A stretch of DNA of 64,000 bases, taken from positions 12,044,704 to 12,108,703 of the forward strand of contig OY829328.1 in NCBI GenBank assembly GCA_963691655.1, written 5' to 3'. A model generated the notes under the pieces. That model saw only the letters and a program-made list of their open reading frames with translations. It was not told the DNA's origin and did not search any database. Made by a program: the position numbers and the translations under genes. Numbering within the stretch: position 1 is the stretch's first letter; every line of letters begins with the position of its first letter. The DNA is from Toxonevra muliebris (Eukaryota; Arthropoda; Insecta; Diptera; Pallopteridae). Positions 51,478 to 61,374 of this stretch are shown here, in pieces.

Positions 51478-52526
51478 TTAGCCAATTGGAGTGGCAGTAA
51501 TCGCATTACCATTTGTTGTACTACCCTTCACACCGTTTGGTGCAGCAGTTGTTCTCCTTTGTCGACCAGTAGTTTGGGTAGATCCATTACGTTTAGATGT
51601 TGTTCCTCTCCGCCCACCAGTAGTTTGAGGTTCTTTTTGCTCAGCGGTAGATCCACTGGGATCAGATGTTGTTCCTTTTTGTCCATTAGCAGTTTGGGAA
51701 CCTTTGCGTCCATTTCCCCTTTGTCCTTTGGATTTTGATGTATTAGTTCCATCAGTTGATCTCTTTTCCAAATCACTAGTTTGACTTGACTGAGCTGATA
51801 ACTCTGGATTCTGTCCAGTAGTTTGTGTTCTGGGAGCTTTTTTAATTTTGTCGCCATTTTTCTTACCAATACGCCCTGAGCACACCTTTATATACTCTTT
51901 CATTTCTTCACATTCAGCTGACGCAGTCCAAGCATTAGCGGGACAACTAGCGAACATATATTTATGTGCACAAATTTTAAGTCCCATGGGCAAAGGTGAA
52001 CAAAGCCCTGCTCCAGGAAATCTCTTACCCAACTTCTTAAATCCTTCCAATTTTTCCAAAACAATGGGCTCACATTTCTCATAAGCTAATGCATATGCAT
52101 CCACATAAAGAATCGTATTATTGAACATTTTGTTTAATGTAGCACGTAAATTGACCATGTTCAGTTTATCATTTTCCAGCGTTTTTGTAGAACGAAAAAG
52201 GCAATCGTAGCCACACTAAAAAGTAATAAGTACAGAAATTTTTTAGTTGCATTTGCAATGTTGCAATTTCCGGTTACTTACATGACCTAAAATTACTCCC
52301 TTAGGGCATGTACTATAGAAATCATTGAAATTTGGTTCGGGTATACGGCAGCAATCTTTGAGTTTCTAGAAAAGTGATTTTTAAAATCTATTTGGATCTT
52401 GATATAAATGTAGATCTTACTTACCCTATCCTTAATCTTCTTTTTGCAATCCACCTCGGCTTGCGTTGGCAAAGTAAGAACGATGCTGCATATGAGTGCG
52501 ATCAGAATTGTTGCTAAAAATGTCAT
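51478..52526 (-). CDS. Plus-C odorant-binding protein with long Thr/Gly-rich tail
   Basis: Exons 52425-52526, 52282-52365 and 51478-52215 give 307 residues. The start at 52526 opens a signal peptide (MTFLATILIALICSIVLTLP, cleaved near TQA). An ATG at 52553 is upstream of the transcription start predicted from the TATA box, so I did not use it. Twelve cysteines follow the Plus-C order: VDCKK, CCRIPEPN, STC, CGYDC (C-x3-C), EKC, GLC, KIC, ASC, AEC and KVC. The OBP domain ends near residue 180. About 125 residues of Thr, Ser, Gly, Gln, Arg and Lys follow, with repeated TTGG/TTGRQR/GTTS words, resembling a mucin-like or glycosylated tail. The role is probably that of a secreted small-molecule carrier, and the tail is unusual for the family. 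Confidence 0.87.
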
Positions 52527-52562
52527 TGTTGAGGTTTGTGAATAAATATGCATTTAGCCACA

Positions 52563-52572
52563 CTATTTATAG
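52563..52572 (-). promoter_or_regulatory. TATA box of the Thr/Gly-tailed OBP gene
   Basis: The - strand reads CTATAAATAG. A TTCAC initiator-like word with its A at about 52539 is 32 bases downstream, leaving a 5' leader of about 14 bases before the ATG at 52526. Confidence 0.55.
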
Positions 52573-52920
52573 CTAAAACTCTTTACAGTTTATTGCATTC
52601 AAATGTTTCAATTTGTAATTAAGTTCGTGTGTTTTGAATTTATTTTAATTTACATAAAATTAAATGTTGCGGAAAAATTAATAATCCTCAAAAAAGTAAT
52701 TATCGATTTAATCAAAGTATTTATAAAATTGTTGTCCTGAAAACAAAAAAAAAACAAATAAAACAACAAAACAATAAATAAAATTAATTTGAAATTTTTA
52801 AATAGTTTTTTTGTTTTACATCTAGGAAATCGTAGTTAAGCTAATTCTGGGTTTTTCACATTATCATTTACTGTAGCCAACAATTTGAATGATTAAAATT
52901 TAAATGAACTAAAAATTTCA
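52573..52920. other. Intergenic spacer
   Basis: AT-rich sequence with A runs near 52742-52770. Nothing else was seen. Confidence 0.5.
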
Positions 52921-52924
52921 TTAC

Positions 52925-53650
52925 TCTTCGTTTACTTGGGAGCTGGGAGACAGTGCGCCGACTTTTAAGGAGTAATGATTTGCACGATAGAGCCGTTCCT
53001 CTCAAACCTTTGATATCGGACGTAAATCGTCTGCTAAGATATTAATACGCAAAAATAAAGATACCGCATTTTGGTCAACCAAAGGCTTTCTAGATTTTCA
53101 ATCATTCAGTATTTTCATTGGTATTTTTTCCTGACCAAAGGCCCTCTTCACAGATGAGACCAAAATTAATATTCTCGGTCCGCATGGGAAGCGATTTACT
53201 TGGGGAAACGCGCGTAAGGAATTTGAGGATAAAGCAATCAAGAAAACGGTTAAACATGGTTTAGGATCGCTCTCGATATGGGGCTGCATGCCTGCGTCAG
53301 GCGTTGGCAAAATACGTTTTGTACGCAGAAAAGCTTGGTATAAAGGACACTTTTGTATTTTACCAAGACAACGATCCCAAGCAATAGTCGTAGAATGCAA
53401 GAAAGTGGTTGCTTTATAATTGTCCTAAGTGGTTGCCACACCTCCACAGTCACCTGACCTTAACTTAAGGAACGTTAAAAGCATTGCTGGCTTAAAAACC
53501 TAGTTGATAGCATGCCACGATGTCTTCAAGCAGTAATTGAGAGCAATGACAAATCAACGATGTATCGAAAAGACTCCCAATGCCCCAAAATTCTCCTATG
53601 ATCTTTCAGGTGTCTCATTTTGAGTGTGACTTTCATAAAAAGGAATACAA
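52925..53650 (+). mobile_element. Tc1-like transposase relic
   Basis: The + strand reads pieces of a Tc1 transposase: HGKRFTWGNARKEFEDKAIK, then TVKHGLGSLSIWGCMPASGV, and near 53366-53380 the catalytic-type QDNDPKQ. The right side has TGTCTCATTTTGAGTGTGAC, typical of Tc1 termini. Stops and frameshifts are frequent, including in the N-terminal DNA-binding part, so it is dead. Confidence 0.75.
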
Positions 53651-53719
53651 GTATAAACACTGAAATGTTTCTATTTGTGATTGAATTAAATTTTATTTGT
53701 TATGTTATCATTTTGGGTA

Positions 53720-53860
53720 CTGTATGGGAAGCGATTTACTTAGGGAAACCCGCGTAAGGAATTTGTGTATACGAAAAAAATGTTTAACATGAGCAAGGAC
53801 TTATATTTTTATTATTTAACGCAATTGGACGCGGTGTCCCACTTTGAGTGTGAGTCTAGT
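53720..53860 (+). mobile_element. Second, shorter Tc1-like fragment
   Basis: GGAAGCGATTTACTTAGGGA and the 25 bases after it repeat the segment at 53188 with a few changes, and GTGTCCCACTTTGAGTGTGAG is another copy of the terminal sequence. It is an internally deleted relative of the preceding relic. Confidence 0.6.
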
Positions 53861-54475
53861 TTTTTGCGATGTAAGCCCCCATTTCCAATAGGTGAAATTT
53901 TTTCCCGGCATGCCTCCTCCTTGGTAGGAGGGAGAGGAAAAATGTAGAAAAGCGACTGGTGCAGATTTGCCCATACCTTAATGTTTTCTTTGTGGCATTC
54001 GTTCTCCTTGCATTTTTCATTACTCTAATGTTTGAAATATTTTAGGTAAGTTACTTGAAAAAATCAAAAATTAAATTGAAGAACTAATCCGCTATCTTAA
54101 TGTTTTCATAACTTTTCTGTATATTGTAGTTGGTCAAATTTACCAAAGACTCTAACAAAACATGAACTGTCAAAATTTCAAGAAATTTCTAAAAAAAAAA
54201 ACTTGCCTGAAAAACGGCAAGGCCAAAAGGCAATCATAAAATTCGAGAAAGAAAACTTGCCTAGTAGAAGTGGAGGCTCATAACGATGACTATAAAGCTT
54301 AGCGCAGTTTTATAAAAATTAATTATTAATTTATTATTTTTTCATATAAAAAAAGTAAACTAAAACTGATAACATTTTTGCCACGAATTTTCTCAAAGAT
54401 CTGCCAATTTGGAACCGCACATAACAGCGACTTAAATTCAATTGGAAATGTACATAACGGTTGCATTTATTTAAC
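53861..54475. other. No gene seen
   Basis: A small hairpin CCTCCTTGGTAGGAGG lies near 53910. The rest is AT-rich and unremarkable. Confidence 0.5.
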
Positions 54476-54742
54476 TCAAAACAAATTAAAAATACAAAAT
54501 TTTTCAATTAGCTTTGTTTTTAATTTAGGTGCTGGGTAAAAACTTTCTCTATTAGTTGAAATACCATAGCTTTTTTTTAATAATTGCAAAGTATCCAAAG
54601 CATCGATTACTTGCTCGAAAAGAGTATCAAGTACTGAAAAATACCCAATTTTTGTACCACTAGAGTGAAGCTCACTTTTGGGTGAAAATGCATTCTTCAA
54701 ACCTGCAGTTGAAGTAGTAAGTGGCAAACCAACAAAACGCAA
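54476..54742 (-). other. Unrecognised 88-codon open frame
   Basis: The frame runs from TTG at 54742 to a stop at 54476 with no ATG at its beginning. Codon use looks coding-like: a mixed peptide with FSPKSELHSSGTKIGYFSVL and FEQVIDALDTLQLL. It could be a terminal exon or a decayed element. No acceptor or partner exon was found, and no domain is recognised. Confidence 0.2.
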
Positions 54743-55149
54743 TTATATCGGTTGAAATCGAAATTCAGTTCATAACACAAAATTTGTTGCTCCTGTAAAT
54801 TTCCATATTTAGCATTTAGCACATATGTAAGCTTAACCATCGATATATTCTAGCAAAGAAGCAGTACAAATGTCTTAAAACTCTCATTCCTTAGGCATTG
54901 TTCAATTATATAGTTAAGTGTATCAAATTATAGCTCGATTATTGTTCTTTTAACGTTAAGATAGCTGCTAAATGTGAATCTCGATAGCTAAGGTACTTGA
55001 CACGTGGTAAAGTTATAAACAAAATATTTACCTTTTAGCAATATTTTTAAATTTATTTGTTAATAGGTTTTTAATATCATTGTTGTTTCTAATTATAAAC
55101 ATTCACAAAATTCCTTTTGCTAAAAATTAAACTACTATAGTTATTTCAT

Positions 55150-55923
55150 TTATTGTGTTACTGTACGATTTTGAAATATACCACGACCGCCTGACGAACG
55201 TTTTCCATCACCACGTTTTCTACCAGAACCTGGTGGTCCCTTATCACCACATTTTCTCACATATTCCTTAGCATTCTCACATTCAGTTGATTTAGTCCAA
55301 GCTTTAGCGGGGCATGAAGAGGTGAATACATGTTTATGTGCGCACATTACATAGTGAACGGCCAGGAGCTGACAGTTTGGTAAGCCTGGTGGCTTAAGCT
55401 GAGACCCCTGGCCATTAGCCTTCATTTCTGAAAGTTGCTTTTTTACCAAAGGGCCACATTTCTCAAAGCCGGCATTAAATGCTGCTACCATCTCCGGATC
55501 GTTATTTAAAAGTGAAGACATCATTTTCCGCACATTAGGCATATTCAGTTGATCACCTTGTAAAGCATGCGAAGCATTGAAGATACAATCGAAAACGCAC
55601 TGAAAAAGAAATTAATAAGTAAGTTACATAATTTAAAGTAATGGCTTGGCTCACAGGATTTGGAGGCTTTTCACTTTCGTCGACTGGACATTGCTTTGAG
55701 TATGCAGCATAATTCGGTTTTGGTATCTTGCAGCATTTCATCACTGACTTTAAAGAAAGAATAAAATGTTTAATAATGAAAAAAAATGCATACTTTGTTT
55801 CTTTAATTAATTACTTACTCGATAATTTAAACGTTTCTTACAATCAACCGCCGCTTGAGTGTAAGTCACAAGTCCAACAAATCCAACTACCAGCGCAAAA
55901 CAAAATGCCGTTAAAGTAACCAT
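55150..55923 (-). CDS. Plus-C odorant-binding protein with basic Gly/Arg tail (first of a pair)
   Basis: Exons 55819-55923, 55655-55747 and 55150-55599 give 215 residues. The ATG at 55923 opens a signal peptide (MVTLTAFCFALVVGFVGLVT, cleaved near TQA). The 12 cysteines are in Plus-C order: VDCKK, CCKIPKPN, KQC, CVFDC (C-x3-C opening exon 3), EKC, NCQLL, VMCAH, SSCPAK, TECENA and RKCG. After the last cysteine comes a tail of about 30 residues rich in Gly, Arg, Lys and Ser (GPPGSGRKRGDGKRSSGGRG). Introns are 71 and 55 bp and fall at the same codon positions as in the gene at 57663-58451, so the two are tandem duplicates. The stop codon overlaps an AATAAA. It is a secreted small-ligand carrier by family. 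Confidence 0.88.
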
Positions 55924-57662
55924 GATGTTGATTTTAAAGCACTGATCGGCTAAGCTTTCTTTCTATGGAAATGAGCCCTATAGTTTCTTATGCTCTTGTG
56001 CATACGTGCTACTTTGGTCTAGGCTGGTTTTAAGTAAAGAATCTGTAGTCTGAGCTTTACTTTTTATAGTGTGTGTTACAAGAAACTTTGAAATTATTTT
56101 ATTTACATACATAATTTGTTTGATGAAACTTTGATTGAAGTTAAATGTTGCATTGCAAATTATTGTCATATCCGGTTGTTAGTAGGTATTAAAAAGTTAA
56201 TGATGCTTTAAAAGTTTTGTAATATTTTGAAGCGTTATTATTAATAATGAAAAAATATATTAGTTAAAATGAAGAGTAAAGTATTTAATTTCGGAATGAA
56301 ATTTTAACAACTTGCTTATAGCAGATATGGTTTAACGATAGTATACTAAGCAAACTGTAGCCTGAGTGTTGTAAAGTTGTAAAAACTACGGCATATTGAA
56401 CCAAACCAACAAAGACTATAGAAATAACGTGGAAGGCCAGGAGAGCTTCCATTTGTCCAACTGTTTTCCGACAGCAGGGAGTTGTTGCAAATAATCATTT
56501 AAATTCAATTTAATTCAGTAAAACACCGATACGCTAGTCGAAGTGGATGAAGCTACCCAGGCTCTATTAAAAACTTCCACAAAAAATGTCAAAAAATAAC
56601 TTGTACCCTTGTACAGCATACACAGTCGGTGTATATTAGACCAGAAGAAAAAACAGAAAAGTTTCTGAATCGAATCGTGAAGGAGCGGAAAAGTTGCCAC
56701 TTGTCAATACAAACTCAGGGGAAAAATAAAGGAATTCGGACAATATCTTCCATTCGCGATACGCGCTTTCAAAATTTACGAATTTGAACAGATATACAAA
56801 AAATCGTCGGAGGTGTAAATAATGTCCGATCGAGCTCATTTTTTGCACGTAGCATGGCCTTGAGATACACTACGAGAAAAAATGCCAACCTCCCATAACC
56901 CATCCTGGAAATAGCCAGAATCGCCTTTCCGCTCTTTTTTTGAACAACAACTTAGTTTACCTTTTTAATATTAAATTACACAAATATATAATAAGAACAT
57001 TTTTTATGTATTTTTAGCATTATAAACTAATGAAATAATGTAAAACGGATTAATATCAATTCGACAGTTTTGTAAAAATTCAAGATGAAAAATATCAATG
57101 TAACATTTTTTACCCTAAAATTAACATTTTTGTTTCTACATTGAAAATTACATTTCAAAAAATCAATTTTACTCTTGCACCTTCTTTTTTAATGTAGATA
57201 CGTATACAACCAAACTCAATATATTTAAATATATGTCATGTTTTGCGCAAAAATTAGAAACATCAGATAATAAACAGGTCCAAAATAACAAAGTATGTCA
57301 ATTAGAAGATGTTTATACCAAATGCTGCTGACATTCTGAATAGCGGATAGCGCACTGTATTTCTTGACACAATTTCTTCGTTACTCTCGGCAGTTATTAT
57401 TTTTTTTGTATATTTTTTTTTTTTTTGAATTAAGATATATTAAAAATGATCATGTAAGGTAAAACCCAGGAATGAATCATACATAAGACAGAAACTCTTT
57501 AATTTGTGACTTGAGACCCTCTCTATTAGTCGATCTAACACTGACATAACGACTGCACGCGATCTTAGCCTCCAATATAGATATTTACTTTTTGTTAAAA
57601 CATATTTATTTTTTAAAACCATTTTCTAATTTCATTTCCTCAATATCAAAATGTCATTATTG
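55924..57662. other. Spacer between the duplicated OBP genes
   Basis: AT-rich with no further gene. It contains the candidate TATA box of the downstream OBP gene (56061-56068). An AATAAA for the right-hand gene lies at about 57605. A T run is at 57413-57425. Confidence 0.5.
56061..56068 (-). promoter_or_regulatory. Candidate TATA box of the OBP gene at 55150-55923
   Basis: The - strand reads TATAAAAA followed by GTAAAGC and TCAG. The duplicate gene has TATAAATA followed by GTAAAGC and TCAG at 58504-58476, so promoter and coding region were copied together. The leader would be about 110 bases, longer than in the duplicate. Confidence 0.45.
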
Positions 57663-58451
57663 TTACTTTTGCTGTACTGGGTCACCATGATTTTGAGTTT
57701 TGCTACGAGCACGACCCCCAAAACGTTGAACACCGTTACGTTTTCGACCAAAACCAGGTGGTCTCTCATCACTACATTTGCTTACATATTCCTTTGCATG
57801 CTCACATTCAGGCGTTTCAGTCCAAGATTCAGCAGGGCATGAAGAGAATGCGTGTTTGTGTGCGCACATCAAATATTGAAAAGCCAACAATTGACAATTC
57901 GGAAAACCTGGTGGCTTAAGTTCCAGTGCTTGATCGTTATTAGCTTTCATTTCAGCAAGTTTTTTTGTTATCAAAGGCACACATTTCTCAAAACCAACAT
58001 TGAACACATCTACGAGATCTGTATCGTTATCTAAAAGTGTAGACATCATTTTGCGTACATTAGGCATATTCAGTTGATCCCCTTGGAATGCATACGAGGC
58101 ATTAAAAATACAATGGTAGCCACACTGTAAAAAATATTTTTTTAACTATTGCATATTTTTTTCATTTGTTTTAGTTTGACTTACGGGACTTAGAGCCCTC
58201 TCATTTTCAAGGGCTGGACATTGTTTGGTGTATGCAGAATAATTTGGATCTGGAATCATGCAGCATTTCTTCACTGACTTTAATGAAGGAATAAAATGTT
58301 TTTTTTTTGTAAAATTAATTTACTTTATTTTTAAACAATTACTTACGGAATAATTTAAATGTTTATTGCAATCAACTTCCGCTTGAGCGTATGCAACAAA
58401 CATAACAAATCCAAATGTAAGTGGTAAATGAAATGTAGCTAAAGTGCCCAT
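57663..58451 (-). CDS. Plus-C odorant-binding protein with basic tail (second of a pair)
   Basis: Exons 58347-58451, 58185-58277 and 57663-58124 give 219 residues. The ATG at 58451 opens a signal peptide (MGTLATFHLPLTFGFVMFVA, cleaved near AQA). Exon lengths 1 and 2 (105 and 93 bp) are identical to those of the gene at 55150-55923, and the motifs correspond one to one: VDCNK, CCMIPDPN, KQC, CGYHC, EKC, NCQLL, LMCAH, SSCPAE, PECEHA and SKCS. The tail (PPGFGRKRNGVQRFGGRARS) is basic and shares the PPGxGRKR start with its neighbour, then diverges. Introns are 69 and 60 bp. The function by family is binding of small hydrophobic ligands in a secreted fluid. Orthology to a named OBP cannot be decided here. 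Confidence 0.88.
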
Positions 58452-58496
58452 GTTGGATAGTTTAAAGTGAATAATCTGATTTTTTGCTTTACAAAG

Positions 58497-58504
58497 TATT
58501 TATA
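58497..58504 (-). promoter_or_regulatory. TATA box of the OBP gene at 57663-58451
   Basis: TATAAATA on the - strand lies 46 bases before the ATG. A TCAG initiator-like word is 27 bases downstream, giving a leader of about 25 bases. Confidence 0.55.
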
Positions 58505-58757
58505 CTAAACGGCAATACAAAGTTTTTAATTTTTATTAACAATTATTTTGAAGTGAAATGTTGCATATAAATTGTTACCATGTCTGGTTACAGTTATAGA
58601 TTTTTAGTACATATCTGTACTAAAAAGTTAATGATGCTTTAAATTTTTTTGCAAATTTTCGGTTCTGGGATCAATAAGAAATATTCATACTAAAGCAAAT
58701 TCACATTCACATACAGTTTTTCTGATTATATTCTTCTTAAATTTAGTAGCTTATTTA
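58505..58757. other. Intergenic spacer
   Basis: Part of this stretch (ATTATTTTGAAGTGAAATGTTGCAT and TAATGATGCTTTAAA) echoes the sequence upstream of the other duplicated OBP gene (about 56130-56215). The tandem duplication therefore extended beyond the genes. Confidence 0.5.
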
Positions 58758-59194
58758 CAGTGGCGGATACAGGAAACATTTTTGGGGGGAAATAATAAAT
58801 TAAAATTCTTCATATGAACCACAACGCCAAAACGCAGCCTGGAGCGTTTTTTTTTCTCGTTCGTGTATCGATTTTTTTTTTTTTTTTTGCTTATTTATAA
58901 ACTTTATTTCGATGACTAACAATTTCAAAGGTATGGCCATGTGAAAACTTACTGATACGTTATGAATTTTGGAAAAACCCTGTTCTTGTAGCAAAGCATT
59001 TCACAATTTCTATGATCTATTTCCCAGGTATGGTATCGTGAAAAATATAACAATAGGATACATTTATTTAGTTTTCGCTTTTAGATTGGTTTATAATGGT
59101 TCGAGAATTAGTAGAATTTTAAGAATAATTTAAGGTCGCTCGTTCCTACCCTGTATTCAAATTTTCTCTTTCCTACCTGGAATTTTCTTTATAT

Positions 59195-59365
59195 CGACCC
59201 GAAACGTTCAACTGGTACTTGAGTCACGTATTTAAGAACTAAATCACCGAAATGATCCATTTTATTAGAACAATCCATTTGGACTTTTTTTTAAGAATTT
59301 AACCCTATCTGGGAATCGAACCTGAGGCAGATGGAACTCCAGTCAACCGCTCATCCACAAAGTAA
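59195..59365 (-). mobile_element. tRNA-derived SINE copy 3
   Basis: On the - strand the head reads GGATGAGCGG...ACTGGAGTTCCA...CAGGTTCGATTCCCAGAT, followed by a body with TTAAATTCTTAAAAAAAAGTCC. It matches the copy at 35885-36090 over head and body. The B box here is the best preserved of the three. Confidence 0.65.
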
Positions 59366-59409
59366 CCATTGTTGACCGTCATCGAGCTATTTCTGAACTA
59401 GGAGATTAA

Positions 59410-59890
59410 TTTGACGCTAAAATGGCAGTATCGTCTGGATAAGTAGCTATAGTAACACCCTCAGTTTTAGGCAAGTCGCAGGCAAAAATCGAATAAAGAG
59501 CAGGACCCAGAACACTACCCTGTGGTACTCCGGCTTTCACTTAACATTTAGCTGATGTTTCACCATTTACTTTGACATAGAATGATAGGACTTTAAGACC
59601 AAATAAAATGGAGCTGGAAGTAAATTTTTTAATTTTTATAACAGCCCTTGATGCCAAACTTTTTCGAACGCTTCTTGAATAACCAAAAATATGGCAGAGC
59701 AATATTTTTTGCGTTCCAGAAAGTCAGTGACAATATTGATGATATTGCTCAGGAGTACCATGCTTTTGACGATTGGTGATTCGGAACTATATTCTTATTT
59801 TCTTGTATTATTAGAAATCTACTACTTAGAATATTTTCGAGAATATTGCCAGCAAACTTATAGGTCTATATGAGGGCACTGAGTTTTCAG
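59410..59890 (-). mobile_element. LINE reverse transcriptase fragment
   Basis: In order on the - strand are a YRPISLLAIFSKIF-like segment (about 59865), KHGTPEQYHQ near 59755, GVPQGSVLGPALYSIF near 59525, and TIATYPDDTAILAS near 59440, where PDD replaces the usual ADD. The order matches R1/I-type reverse transcriptases. Several frame breaks and an altered catalytic box show it is dead. Confidence 0.7.
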
Positions 59891-60246
59891 GTTTATTTGG
59901 ATTAGGTATCATTATTATTTCAGTACATTTCAATAGAGAAGAAAAGTGGTTTAATGAGCAAGATTATTCACTATTCTTATAATTGAAAGTAAATCGTAAC
60001 AACTAAAAACAACAATAACTAATTTTGTACACCTTTTGCCTGTTTTAGTTATTAAATTGTTAAGTGTTTGAAAATCTTTCCTCCCTGACCCTTGTATCCG
60101 CACCTGTTAGAGTAAGAACTATCACAAATATTTATTTATTTATTTTAAAAAATTAATAATATTAGTACATAAGATAAACATCTTTTCGTACAATAGTCAA
60201 AGTAAATAAAAAGTAATTAATTGGATTACACTTAACTCAATTTCAT

Positions 60247-60965
60247 GATTCCGAAACGGCCGTCTTATTTGCACGTCTCTATATACACTGTTGTTGTGAT
60301 GACTATATACTAGTGCTCTCTATACCCGCACAGACAAATAACCGGGTATCCGAAAATGAGGGTATCACCCGATCTCACGGATAACCGAACACTTCTGTCA
60401 ACGGGTACCCAAAAATTGTGTGGGTACCCGAAAATTTGCGGATAATACCTGAATTCGGGTACCTTACAATTACGGGTAATACTTGAAATCGGGTAGCCGA
60501 AAATTACTTGGCTTCTACATAAAATTCTTTTTTAAATATGCTACCAAAATAAACTAAATGAAATATAGTTCTACCATATTTTGGGATTGTTTTCGTGCAA
60601 CTACTACTACTACTTTGTCTACAATTATTTTCTACTTTTTACGGTACAACAAATATATTAATATATGGTAGATTTTTCAGTTTCCTAATCTTGTTGGTAA
60701 TTTTTTAATCAATCTACTAGCAACGGGTACCCGGAAATTCGCGGGTCCCAGCGGAAACGGGTAACCACCATAATAGTACCCGTGTAATACCTGAAACCCT
60801 CGGGTATCCGGGTACAACCCGGGTAAACGGGTATCAAGAGCACTACTACATATGTTCACCAAGCCTGTTACACATTACTTAAAATAAAACTAGACATGAA
60901 CAGTAGTTAAGACTTTGAAAATTAATACCCAGATTTAATTTTCATAGTCTACTAAAAATATCATA
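60247..60965. repeat. Dispersed repeat, copy split by an insertion
   Basis: 60247-60310 and 60846-60965 together match the uninterrupted copy at 41448-41635. The break in the match coincides with the ends of the short element at 60311-60845. Confidence 0.75.
60311..60845. mobile_element. Short hAT-like element packed with GGGTAYCCG motifs
   Basis: The ends TAGTGCTCT and AGAGCACTA are inverted repeats. The flanks CTATATAC and CTACATAT fit a diverged 8-bp duplication. The uninterrupted repeat copy at 41448-41635 provides a likely empty site. Both halves contain many CGGGTA(C/T)CCG or partial CGGGTA words about every 20-30 bases, arranged in both orientations. There is no coding capacity. The motif array probably represents transposase-binding sites, which is an inference. 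Confidence 0.6.
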
Positions 60966-61374
60966 GAATTAAATTGTTTTAATTTTTATAAGCATTTTCA
61001 AAACGCCTTCAGTTGCAAAGTATTATCGAAAACTTGACCATCTGCTAGCCTGTTTTTTTGCTTCTGTTCAATTAATCAATTGGATTCTATAATTACGTAG
61101 TTGTCACAAGAACTTATAAAGATACTTAGAGTTTGAAGAAATATGGTATTTAATTAATGTGAGACTTATTGTTTTACAATTACCCCTTAAGTACGCGATA
61201 TTATATTGAGATATTTATTTATTGCCAGCTGTAATTTTCTTATTTTCAGTATTAAAAAGTAATGAAAAAGATTCGTGTCACAATTAGCCAAGCTTTCATT
61301 ATATTACTTAATGATAAATTGAAAATTTTTCGTTTCATGCGATGCTCTTTACATCAAGTACAGAGTTTTCCTTT
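60966..61374. other. No gene seen
   Basis: AT-rich DNA without recognised content. Confidence 0.5.

Larger units (their letters stand above)
58758..60106. mobile_element. TTA-flanked DNA element carrying LINE and SINE copies
   Basis: The termini CAGTGGCGGATACAGG at 58758 and, in complement, CAGGTGCGGATACAAGG at 60106 are flanked by TTA on both sides. This fits a PIF/Harbinger-type 3-bp duplication. The 1349-bp interior contains no transposase, but holds a SINE copy and a LINE reverse transcriptase fragment, each listed separately. Confidence 0.5.

Noticed and set aside
52527..52553. Upstream ATG extending the Thr/Gly-tailed OBP by nine residues
   Set aside because: It lies between the TATA box and the predicted transcription start and would place polar residues before the signal peptide.
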